Below are positions 1-5,179 of a DNA stretch of 5,381 nt, piece by piece (the first letter of the stretch is position 1; every line of letters starts with the position of its first letter). The DNA lies in the NCBI GenBank assembly GCA_002494215.1, contig DLBF01000001.1:1-5381 (forward strand), read 5' to 3'. The notes under the pieces are model-generated. The model did no database searches and had not been told where the DNA came from. It saw nothing but the letters and a program-made list of their open reading frames with translations. The DNA comes from Prevotellaceae bacterium UBA7028 (GTDB lineage: Bacteria; Bacteroidota; Bacteroidia; Bacteroidales; Bacteroidaceae). The position numbers and the translations under genes were made by a program.

Positions 1-447
1 GCCAGCAAGTGTGGATTCACACCCCAGTTTGCTGGGCTGGAGGAGCTCAACCAGAAATACAAGGATAAGGGTCTAGTTGTTATCGGCTTCCCATGCAACC
101 AGTTCAAGGAGCAAGACCCAGGCAGCGACGGACAGATTGAGGAATTCTGCCAGTTGAACTATGGCGTTACTTTCCAGATTATGAAGAAGGGAGATGTGAA
201 CGGCCCTGAAGCTGAACCCATCTTTGAGTACCTGAAAGCTCAGGCTCCTGCCGAGGAATACAAGGGGTTGAAAGGTAAGGCAGCCAAGGCGCTCTTTAAG
301 GCTATCAGTAAGAGTGTGGAGAAAGATAGCGACATCAAGTGGAACTTTACCAAGTTCCTGATATCAAAAGACGGAAAGACCATCAGACGCTATGCTCCTA
401 CTACAGCCCCGAAAGACTTTGAGAAGGATGTAGAAGCAATGCTGTAA
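1..447 (+). CDS. gpx: Glutathione-peroxidase-family thiol peroxidase, 5' end missing
   Basis: Reduces hydrogen peroxide or organic hydroperoxides to water or alcohols; no signal is visible because the N-terminus lies outside the window. The frame is open from base 1 and gives 148 residues; relatives are about 180, so roughly 35 are missing. Family signatures are clear: ASKCGFTPQF at residues 1-10 with the peroxidatic Cys4, GFPCNQF at 29-35, and WNFTKFL at 114-120. The catalytic tetrad Cys4, Gln34, Trp114, Asn115 is present. Cys32 and Cys50 (in FCQLNYGV) sit 28 and 46 residues after Cys4, the same spacing as Cys36/Cys64/Cys82 of yeast Gpx3. By that comparison Cys50 is the resolving cysteine and the reductant is probably thioredoxin rather than glutathione (inference). 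It is followed after 13 bp by an OhrR-type regulator gene on the same strand. The family is certain; the physiological reductant is not. Confidence 0.95.
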   Translation, partial: ASKCGFTPQFAGLEELNQKYKDKGLVVIGFPCNQFKEQDPGSDGQIEEFCQLNYGVTFQIMKKGDVNGPEAEPIFEYLKAQAPAEEYKGLKGKAAKALFKAISKSVEKDSDIKWNFTKFLISKDGKTIRRYAPTTAPKDFEKDVEAML

Positions 448-460
448 AGGACAAAAGACT

Positions 461-904
461 ATGCATGAAGAATTAAGACTTGACAAGCAGATCTGTTTCC
501 GTCTATACACGGCAGCACGACTGATAACCCAGGCATATACCCCCATCTTGAACACGCTGGGAATCACCTATCCGCAATACCTGGTACTAATGGTGCTTTG
601 GGAGAAGGACGGACAGCCGGTGAACGACATTGCCCATCGCCTGCTATTGGAAACCAACACCGTTACTCCCCTACTACAACGCATGGAGAAACTGGGTATC
701 GTGTTCAGGAAAAAAGGGGAAGAGGACAAACGTCAGCAAATAGTAAGCCTGACGGAGAAGGGAAAGGCTATGGAGGAACAGGCCTACGAGTGTATCCCCG
801 CCGGCATGAGAAAGGAAATGAGGGCCTGCCCATTCAAATTGGAGGATTACGTCCACCTGGCAAAAGACCTGGATACAATTATTGAAACACTAAAGAAAAA
901 ATAA
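461..904 (+). CDS. ohrR: OhrR-type organic-peroxide-sensing MarR-family repressor
   Basis: A cytoplasmic dimeric winged-helix repressor of 147 residues, the usual length for OhrR. The N-terminal helix matches OhrR rather than generic MarR: Cys12 in LDKQICF, Tyr16 and Tyr26 have the same spacing (+4, +14) as Cys15, Tyr19 and Tyr29 of Bacillus subtilis OhrR, where the cysteine is oxidised by organic hydroperoxides and the tyrosines hydrogen-bond to it. GITYPQYLVLMVLWE (34-48) is the family hallmark. The recognition helix and wing span about 60-98, including the DKR of the wing tip (89-91). Two further cysteines, Cys111 and Cys123, could form a disulfide with Cys12 as in two-cysteine OhrR proteins (inference). 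The start is supported by AAAGGA at 446-451, 9 nt upstream. No ohr (OsmC-type peroxidase) gene is in the window; the adjacent peroxidase gene is the obvious candidate target, but its operator would lie upstream of base 1. Confidence 0.9.
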   Translation: MHEELRLDKQICFRLYTAARLITQAYTPILNTLGITYPQYLVLMVLWEKDGQPVNDIAHRLLLETNTVTPLLQRMEKLGIVFRKKGEEDKRQQIVSLTEKGKAMEEQAYECIPAGMRKEMRACPFKLEDYVHLAKDLDTIIETLKKK

Positions 905-908
905 AATT

Positions 909-1097
909 ATGAAACAGTATCAATGTGAGAATTGCAAATTCAGAGCCTACTACGACAAGAACCCTAAGTCTGCCTTGGGCCGCTTCTGGCGATGGCATAT
1001 CAACTTCTGCCCCGGTTGGAAAGGGTACTTTAACAGTCTAAGCGATGAGAAGAAAGCAGAATTAAGGGAGAAATATCAGTTTACGAAATACCAATAA
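909..1097 (+). CDS. Small Cys/His protein of unknown function (62 aa)
   Basis: I do not recognise a named family. The 62-residue product is basic and aromatic-rich. It starts with a CxxC pair (Cys6, Cys9 in CENCKF), has a central RFWRWH segment (25-30), and then Cys34 in FCPGWKGYF. Cys6, Cys9, Cys34 and possibly His30 could bind zinc or another metal, or act as redox thiols (inference). The last 20 residues are charged and probably helical. No signal peptide or membrane segment is seen. It begins only 4 bp after the ohrR stop codon, so it is almost certainly cotranscribed and perhaps translationally coupled, and it lies directly before the membrane ferredoxin gene. Placement between a peroxide sensor and an Fe-S protein suggests a redox or metal-related accessory role. 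The short length would normally raise doubt, but the tight spacing and ordered cysteine pattern support a real gene. Confidence 0.8.
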   Translation: MKQYQCENCKFRAYYDKNPKSALGRFWRWHINFCPGWKGYFNSLSDEKKAELREKYQFTKYQ

Positions 1098-1135
1098 TAA
1101 TATAAGGTATTATATATATATAAGAGACAAAGGAA

Positions 1136-1834
1136 ATGGCACAGAAGAGATTTCACAGACATTTTGAGACGCCGGGCAAACCGCTCTACTGGATAATCCT
1201 GGCATACATTGCATTGGCATGGTTCTTCCCGGTGATAGGACTTATAGCTATTATCTGCATGATAGGTCCTGTACTGACAAGTATCTGGAAGGGACGCTGG
1301 TGGTGCGGACATGTATGCCCGCGCGGAAATATGTACGACCGTTTATTGTCGAAGTATTCGCCCCACCGTCCAATCCCTCAGTTCGTACGCACCTTCGGCT
1401 TCCGCCTGTTCATGGTGATATTCATCTTTAGCATGTTTGGACTTCAGCTGACGCTGACTGTTCCCTGGAGCGAGGGAGGATTAGCCATGTGGGCTGGCAT
1501 CGGTCGTGTGTTCTGGACAATCATAGTAGTTACCACCATTGTGGGTGTTGTCCTCTCGTTCATCTATGCACCACGCACCTGGTGCTCGTTCTGCCCGATG
1601 GGAACCATCTCTAACTGGGTGGCACCGAAGAAGGCTCCCCTGCCTGGCCCATTTAGCAACATCCACGTTGCCAGCAGTTGCCAGATGAAGTGTAAAAGCT
1701 GTGCACGTGTCTGCCCCATGCAGCTCACACCCTATGACAGCCGCGGACAAGAGAACGGCTACCTGCATCCCGACTGCATCAAGTGCAGTAAATGCACCCT
1801 GGCATGTCCAACCAAGATAATGACAATGAAATAA
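1136..1834 (+). CDS. Membrane-anchored 4Fe-4S ferredoxin protein, NapH/CcoG-like
   Basis: A 232-residue electron-transfer protein. Hydrophobic segments lie at about 17-47 (one long or two short spans), 89-107 and 125-144. Each of the two CxnCP motifs following membrane spans is intact: WCGHVCPRG (Cys57, Cys61) and WCSFCPMG (Cys150, Cys153), the arrangement seen in NapH, NosR and CcoG/RdxA-type proteins. The C-terminal domain holds two ferredoxin clusters: Cys182-x3-Cys186-x2-Cys189-x3-Cys193-Pro and Cys214-x2-Cys217-x2-Cys220-x3-Cys224-Pro. These would bind two [4Fe-4S] clusters, most likely on the cytoplasmic side. It is shorter than CcoG and lacks its extra C-terminal domain. The specific redox partner is not evident; no nap, nos or cco genes are present. 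Gaps to its neighbours are 38 bp upstream and 11 bp downstream. The purine-rich stretch before the ATG is too close (1 nt) to act as a normal Shine-Dalgarno, as is usual in Bacteroidetes. Confidence 0.92.
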   Translation: MAQKRFHRHFETPGKPLYWIILAYIALAWFFPVIGLIAIICMIGPVLTSIWKGRWWCGHVCPRGNMYDRLLSKYSPHRPIPQFVRTFGFRLFMVIFIFSMFGLQLTLTVPWSEGGLAMWAGIGRVFWTIIVVTTIVGVVLSFIYAPRTWCSFCPMGTISNWVAPKKAPLPGPFSNIHVASSCQMKCKSCARVCPMQLTPYDSRGQENGYLHPDCIKCSKCTLACPTKIMTMK

Positions 1835-1845
1835 AGACAGAAATT

Positions 1846-2094
1846 ATGAAACAGATTGAATATCCCACACAAGGAACGTGTTCCAAATTGATTACTGTAA
1901 CAGCAGACGACAACAATGTGATTCAGCAGGTATCCTTTCTTGGCGGTTGTCCGGGCAACCTGCAGGGAATCTGCAGCCTGGTAAAAGGCCAGAAGATAGA
2001 TGATGTTATCGACAAGCTAGATGGCATCCGCTGCGGTGCCAAGCCAACCTCATGCCCCGACCAGCTTTGCCAGGCGCTGAGGCAACTGAAATAA
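1846..2094 (+). CDS. TSCPD-domain protein (TIGR03905-like)
   Basis: An 82-residue protein matching the small single-domain TSCPD family, named for its C-terminal Thr-Ser-Cys-Pro-Asp motif, here residues 68-72. Other family features are the N-terminal GTCSK (10-14), GGCPGNLQGI (33-42) and IRCGAKPTSCPDQL (61-74). It has six cysteines (12, 35, 43, 63, 70, 75). The family is related to a C-terminal region of some vitamin B12-dependent ribonucleotide reductases, but the stand-alone proteins have no firmly known reaction; thiol or metal binding is a reasonable inference. The ATG at 1846 was chosen because the family begins near here. An upstream in-frame ATG at 1792 would overlap the ferredoxin gene by 43 bp and add 18 low-complexity residues. 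It starts 11 bp after the ferredoxin stop and is the last gene of the apparent operon. Confidence 0.92.
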   Translation: MKQIEYPTQGTCSKLITVTADDNNVIQQVSFLGGCPGNLQGICSLVKGQKIDDVIDKLDGIRCGAKPTSCPDQLCQALRQLK

Positions 2095-2103
2095 ACACCC
2101 GTT

Positions 2104-2132
2104 TATGGAACTGGCGCAGCCGGAGTTCTATA
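2104..2132 (+). terminator. Imperfect hairpin after the redox operon, possible terminator
   Basis: Nine bases after the TSCPD stop codon, 2104-2112 pairs with 2124-2132 (TATGGAACT region with AGTTCTATA, one G-T wobble). The stem continues as GGC 2113-2115 with GCC 2119-2121, across a GG bulge at 2122-2123 and a GCA loop. The position suits a 3' end of the operon. There is no T-run after it, so it is not a classical intrinsic terminator; it could instead stabilise the 3' end or be fortuitous. Confidence 0.4.
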
Positions 2133-2171
2133 GAAGGATGGCGGAAGGTCAGTAAGAAAATGGAGATAGAA

Positions 2172-2203
2172 TTTGCATATATGAATTATAATATGTACTT
2201 TTG
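2172..2203 (+). promoter_or_regulatory. Bacteroidetes-type promoter for the glycoside hydrolase gene
   Basis: TTTG at 2172-2175 and TACTTTTG at 2196-2203 match the Bacteroidetes primary-sigma pattern (-33 TTTG, -7 TAnnTTTG) exactly, with 20 bp between them. Transcription would start near 2208-2212, leaving a 5' leader of about 30 AT-rich bases before the ATG at 2243 and no Shine-Dalgarno. This separates the hydrolase from the upstream redox operon. Pattern seen directly; activity inferred. Confidence 0.75.
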
Positions 2204-2242
2204 TGACACAAAATACAAATTATATACGCAAATTTTAACCTA

Positions 2243-4957
2243 ATGCTTCAAAAAGTGAAACTAAAAAGCAGCATCATTATTGGTAGCCTTTTGCTATCAG
2301 CATCATTGGCAAGCGCCAAGAACTATTCGGTATTTACCGAAGGATTGATAAAGGATATAACTCCCAAAGGTTGGCTTCTGGAATACATGCAACGCATGAA
2401 GGAGGGTATGACGGGGCACCCCGAGGCCCTCTCCTACCCTTACAACACTTGTCTGTGGGCGGGCGACATCCCACGCAACGGGGACTACGGGCAGGACTGG
2501 TGGCGCTATGAGCAGACTGCCTATTATACGGACGGATTGCTGCGTCTGGGCTATTTGCTGAAGGACGAAGAACTGATCAGCAAAGGCGAAGAGGGTATAA
2601 AATATACGCTGAACCATCCGCAGAGCAACGGCAGACTGGGAAACGGGGTGATATCAAGCCTCTGGCCACAGGCGGTCTTCTTCCGTGCCCTGAAAGCTTA
2701 CTACGAGGTGACGGGCGACCGAAAGGTGCGTACCGCCCTGACCAACAACTACAACTCTATGACAACAAGCGACCTGTGCAACGGGCGCCGTCACATTGTT
2801 AATATAGAGGGTATGATGTGGCTGTACGGTCAGCAGGCACAGACGGCACTGATGACAAAGGCAAAGACTGCCTACAGAACGGGTGGCTTTGAGCTGGACA
2901 GCAAGGTGGCCGGGGCAGAGGACTTCCTGTACATACATGGCGTTACGTACAGCGAGATGCTGAAGATTCCCATGCTGCTGTATGCCTACACGGGCGATAA
3001 GTCGTACCTGACGCTGGCGCTGAATGCCGAGAGACGACTGGAACGCGACCATCTCCTGCCCGACGGCGTTCCCAGCAGCGAGGAATATACGGTTGGCAAC
3101 GACATAGACCAGGTACACGAGACCTGCGACATCATAGACTATACTTGGTCGCTGGGCTACTTCCTGACGGCAACGGGCGAAGCTGAATGGGCGGACCGCA
3201 TAGAGCGTGCTGTCTTTAATGCGGGACCTGCCTGCCACACGAAGGATTTCCGCTCGCTGCAGTACTTCTCGGGGCTAAACCAGATTCTGTGTACAGGTAA
3301 CTCGGACAATACTTACTTCAAGCGCGGCTCTACCTGGCAAGCTTACCGCCCCACACACGAGACGGAATGCTGTGCGGGCAACATACACCGATTGATGCCT
3401 AATTTTGCCAGTCGCCTGTGGCTGCGCGGAGAGAATAACGCCATCGTGGCTGCCATGTACAGCCCTTCGGAGATTGCCTTCAAGGTGGGGACAGACAGTG
3501 TGCGCATCGTGGAGGAGACCTACTATCCCTTCAGCGGGCATATCGACTTCCGTTTCAGCATGAAGAATGCAACGGAATTCCCCTTCCTCTTCCGCATTCC
3601 AGGATGGTGCAAAAAATATACGGTAAAGATTAACGGGGAGGCGGTTAACGTTGATGCCAAGGCTCAGACGTTTGCCACACTGAACCGCACATTCCAGAAT
3701 GGCGACGTAGTGAGCGTTGACTTCGAGATGAAACCTCAGATATGCACACTGAATGCCGACCAGGGACAATACGTGGAATGCGGTCCCCTGCTCTACTGCT
3801 TTGCCATTCCGCAAACGATGACGGAGGATACCAATGTCTATAGCAATATGGCAGGCAAGGTGCCCGAGAACCCCGACTTTAAGTGCTGGAGCATCACACC
3901 ATCGGGCCAGTGGAACTATGGCATGGTGCAGGGCGAGCAGCAGCTTACCCTCGTTACCGACAAGAACCTGCTGGCAACGGCCTATCCCTTCGACAAGGAG
4001 ACGGCTCCCGTATCGATAGAGGTGGATGTGACACCCGTCAAATGGACCATTCTGGACAACCGCTACAACCCCGTAACGCCAAGCACGAACACTACGGTGG
4101 CCAACGGCTCAGCACAGAAGATACGCCTTATCCCCTACGGATGTACGGAGCTGAGGGTTACGGTATTCCCTACGCTGGCCAAGGAAAGCGAGAAGACGTT
4201 GACGGAGCAGCTGCTGGTGAACCCCGACTTCGAGCAGACCTCTGCCACGGCCTTCAACCACGGAGGCGTAGAGAAGAAGGCTTACCTGCCCTACGGATGG
4301 AAAGTGAGAGGAACACTGAGCGGTTCCAGCTACGGCATCAACAGGGATGCGGTGAACCACCACGGCGAGAATGTTTGTTGGTACAACACCATACCCTTCC
4401 CTGCCAACTTCCAGCTGTACCAGACGATTCCTGCCAGCAAGCTGAAGGCTGGCACCTACCGCGTGACCTGCCAGCTATGGGTGGCGAACAACAAGAAGGG
4501 TGTTACCCGTCTGTTTGCGAACGACAACGTGGCATACTTTGGCAGCGAGAGTGACTACCAGAACTGCCTGACGGAAGGTGAAGAGGCTACCTTTGCGGGC
4601 TATACAGGAGACACGGGCGGCACGCCGTTCATCCTGAAGGATATGGAGGTAACGGTTCATGTGTCGGCAGGCGAGTCGCTGACCTTAGGAATACGCAGCG
4701 GAAACATGAAGAGCGATGGCTCCGTTACGACATCAAACGACGGAACGGGATGGTTCAAGGTGGATAACTTCAGGATAGAACTCATAGAAGATGATGAGAC
4801 GGCAATAAATCGCCCCTCTCCCCAGCCCTCCCCCAAATGGGAGGGGGCGGTGTTTGATTTGAACGGCAGAAGATTGGCCAATTCAAATTTCAAAAATCAA
4901 ATTTCAAAATTAAAGAACGCCATATGCATCGCTAACGGCAAAAAGGTGATGTTATAA
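2243..4957 (+). CDS. Exported DUF1680/GH127-type beta-L-arabinofuranosidase-like glycoside hydrolase with C-terminal accessory module
   Basis: A 904-residue exported hydrolase, probably releasing L-arabinofuranose or a similar sugar from plant polysaccharide or glycoprotein. Residues 1-25 form a signal peptide (basic start, hydrophobic 11-20, likely cut after SLASA25) without a lipobox Cys. The (alpha/alpha)6 catalytic domain starts near 33 and includes VHETCDIID (291-299), IERAVFNAG (320-328) and the paired cysteines Cys376-Cys377 in HETECCAGN (372-380). By comparison with GH127 HypBA1, Cys376 would be the nucleophile/zinc ligand. A beta-sandwich region follows to about 640. Residues 655-848 (NPDFE at 660-664, GW at 685-686, VDNFRIELI at 840-848) look like a galactose-binding-type carbohydrate module. 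The last 55 residues resemble a Bacteroidetes C-terminal tail (VFDLNGRRL 870-878, IANGKK 896-901) interrupted by two repeats. It is monocistronic, with its own promoter and no SusC/D pair nearby. Related DUF1680 families (e.g. GH146) are alternatives; substrate is uncertain. Confidence 0.88.
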   Translation: MLQKVKLKSSIIIGSLLLSASLASAKNYSVFTEGLIKDITPKGWLLEYMQRMKEGMTGHPEALSYPYNTCLWAGDIPRNGDYGQDWWRYEQTAYYTDGLLRLGYLLKDEELISKGEEGIKYTLNHPQSNGRLGNGVISSLWPQAVFFRALKAYYEVTGDRKVRTALTNNYNSMTTSDLCNGRRHIVNIEGMMWLYGQQAQTALMTKAKTAYRTGGFELDSKVAGAEDFLYIHGVTYSEMLKIPMLLYAYTGDKSYLTLALNAERRLERDHLLPDGVPSSEEYTVGNDIDQVHETCDIIDYTWSLGYFLTATGEAEWADRIERAVFNAGPACHTKDFRSLQYFSGLNQILCTGNSDNTYFKRGSTWQAYRPTHETECCAGNIHRLMPNFASRLWLRGENNAIVAAMYSPSEIAFKVGTDSVRIVEETYYPFSGHIDFRFSMKNATEFPFLFRIPGWCKKYTVKINGEAVNVDAKAQTFATLNRTFQNGDVVSVDFEMKPQICTLNADQGQYVECGPLLYCFAIPQTMTEDTNVYSNMAGKVPENPDFKCWSITPSGQWNYGMVQGEQQLTLVTDKNLLATAYPFDKETAPVSIEVDVTPVKWTILDNRYNPVTPSTNTTVANGSAQKIRLIPYGCTELRVTVFPTLAKESEKTLTEQLLVNPDFEQTSATAFNHGGVEKKAYLPYGWKVRGTLSGSSYGINRDAVNHHGENVCWYNTIPFPANFQLYQTIPASKLKAGTYRVTCQLWVANNKKGVTRLFANDNVAYFGSESDYQNCLTEGEEATFAGYTGDTGGTPFILKDMEVTVHVSAGESLTLGIRSGNMKSDGSVTTSNDGTGWFKVDNFRIELIEDDETAINRPSPQPSPKWEGAVFDLNGRRLANSNFKNQISKLKNAICIANGKKVML
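4811..4849 (+). repeat. GC-rich palindromic repeat inside the hydrolase C-terminus
   Basis: C-rich left arm and G-rich right arm around an AAAT centre. CCCTCCC (4826-4832) pairs with GGGAGGG (4839-4845) over a CCAAAT loop, and CGCCCC (4811-4816) can alternatively pair with GGGGCG (4844-4849). Translated in frame it gives RPSPQPSPKWEGA, the 'PSPQPSPKGEG'-like string that I know as the translation of a palindromic unit scattered through many bacterial genomes. It lies in frame between the accessory module and the DLNGRR part of the tail, and its base composition differs sharply from the flanking AT-rich sequence. Confidence 0.75.
4882..4914 (+). repeat. AT-rich TCAAATTTCAAAA direct repeat inside the hydrolase C-terminus
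   Basis: TCAAATTTCAAAA occurs exactly at 4883-4895 and again at 4897-4909 (period 14 bp), ending in TTAAAG. It is translated as SNFKNQISKLK, interrupting an otherwise tail-like sequence between RRLAN and the I.IANGKK segment. A related TTCAAAATTC sits directly after the stop codon (4958-4967). Such strings recur as short spreading repeats in Bacteroidales genomes (from general knowledge, not tested here). Confidence 0.7.
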
Positions 4958-5026
4958 TTCAAAATTCTCACACAGATTCCACAGATTTATTTTAGTCCCG
5001 CAGAAATAGCAGAAATAGCAGAAATT
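4958..5026. repeat. 9-bp tandem microrepeats after the hydrolase stop codon
   Basis: Two short arrays with the same 9-bp period. CACAGATTC/CACAGATTT lies at 4971-4988, and GCAGAAATA, GCAGAAATA, GCAGAAATT lie at 5000-5026. A TTCAAAATTC string precedes them at 4958-4967. The two units share a CAGA core. No gene or clear terminator is seen in this stretch. Confidence 0.8.
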
Positions 5027-5043
5027 TTATTCGCAGGTCAAAT

Positions 5044-5179
5044 GATTCTTGGTTGATAGAGCAGCACTTTCGTGCTTCCGCCAGTGGCTTGGATTGCAGC
5101 TGATTATGAGCAAGCTCCTATCAGCCGCATTCCAATCCGCTGACCGTTCTTTCGAACTAACCTCTCTCATCCAAGAATC
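5044..5179 (-). ncRNA. 136-bp nested inverted repeat: candidate structured RNA or MITE-like element
   Basis: The outer stem pairs 5044-5061 with 5162-5179 (16 of 18 positions; GATTCTTGG with CCAAGAATC at the ends is perfect). Inside are two side hairpins: 5063-5076 (AGCAC, loop TTTC, GTGCT) and 5146-5157 (GTTC, loop TTTC, GAAC). Between them a long inner stem pairs 5081-5104 with 5120-5143 (19 of 24, ungapped) around a 15-nt loop that itself contains GAGC-AA-GCTC. The result is a four-way-junction shape. Both side loops read GAAA on the - strand, giving C(GAAA)G tetraloops typical of stable RNA, so the - strand is preferred. A simple inverted duplication would have put opposite loop sequences in the two arms. 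No convincing promoter was found on either strand and no family is recognised. A multicopy palindromic mobile repeat is the main alternative. Confidence 0.4.

Noticed and set aside
1098..1135. AT-rich TATATATA stretch as a promoter for the ferredoxin gene
   Set aside because: Neither the TTTG nor the TAnnTTTG element is present; the short gap and common direction favour cotranscription.
1792..1845. Upstream ATG extending the TSCPD protein by 18 residues
   Set aside because: It lies inside the ferredoxin's second cluster coding region, and the added residues (Asn/Asp-rich) do not fit the family; the ATG at 1846 fits family length and sits just after the preceding stop.
2052..2243. 63-codon + strand frame overlapping the TSCPD end and the promoter spacer
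   Set aside because: It starts out of frame in a confident gene, runs through the hairpin and promoter, and has no recognisable motif.
2654..3814. Long - strand open frames opposite the hydrolase gene
   Set aside because: Antisense shadows caused by codon composition; no motifs, starts or signals.
3883..4554. 223-codon + strand frame within the hydrolase gene
   Set aside because: Shadow frame; the hydrolase frame has family motifs and continuous coding across it, while this one is low-quality Arg/Gln-rich sequence.
5105..5119. SD-like AGGAG on the - strand in the inner loop
   Set aside because: No start codon with a usable frame follows; part of the loop sequence.
5027..5170. 47-codon - strand frame running through the nested palindrome
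   Set aside because: It begins with ATG and is open to a TAA at 5027-5029, but it is translated palindrome sequence, has no promoter or ribosome site, and the DNA fold explains the conservation better. It may appear as a spurious protein in databases.
5044..5179. Retron msr-msd or integron attC identity for the nested palindrome
   Set aside because: A retron would fit the outer repeat plus TTTC-loop hairpin pattern, but no reverse transcriptase is visible within the remaining 200 bp. The attC core GTTRRRY is not present at the ends.
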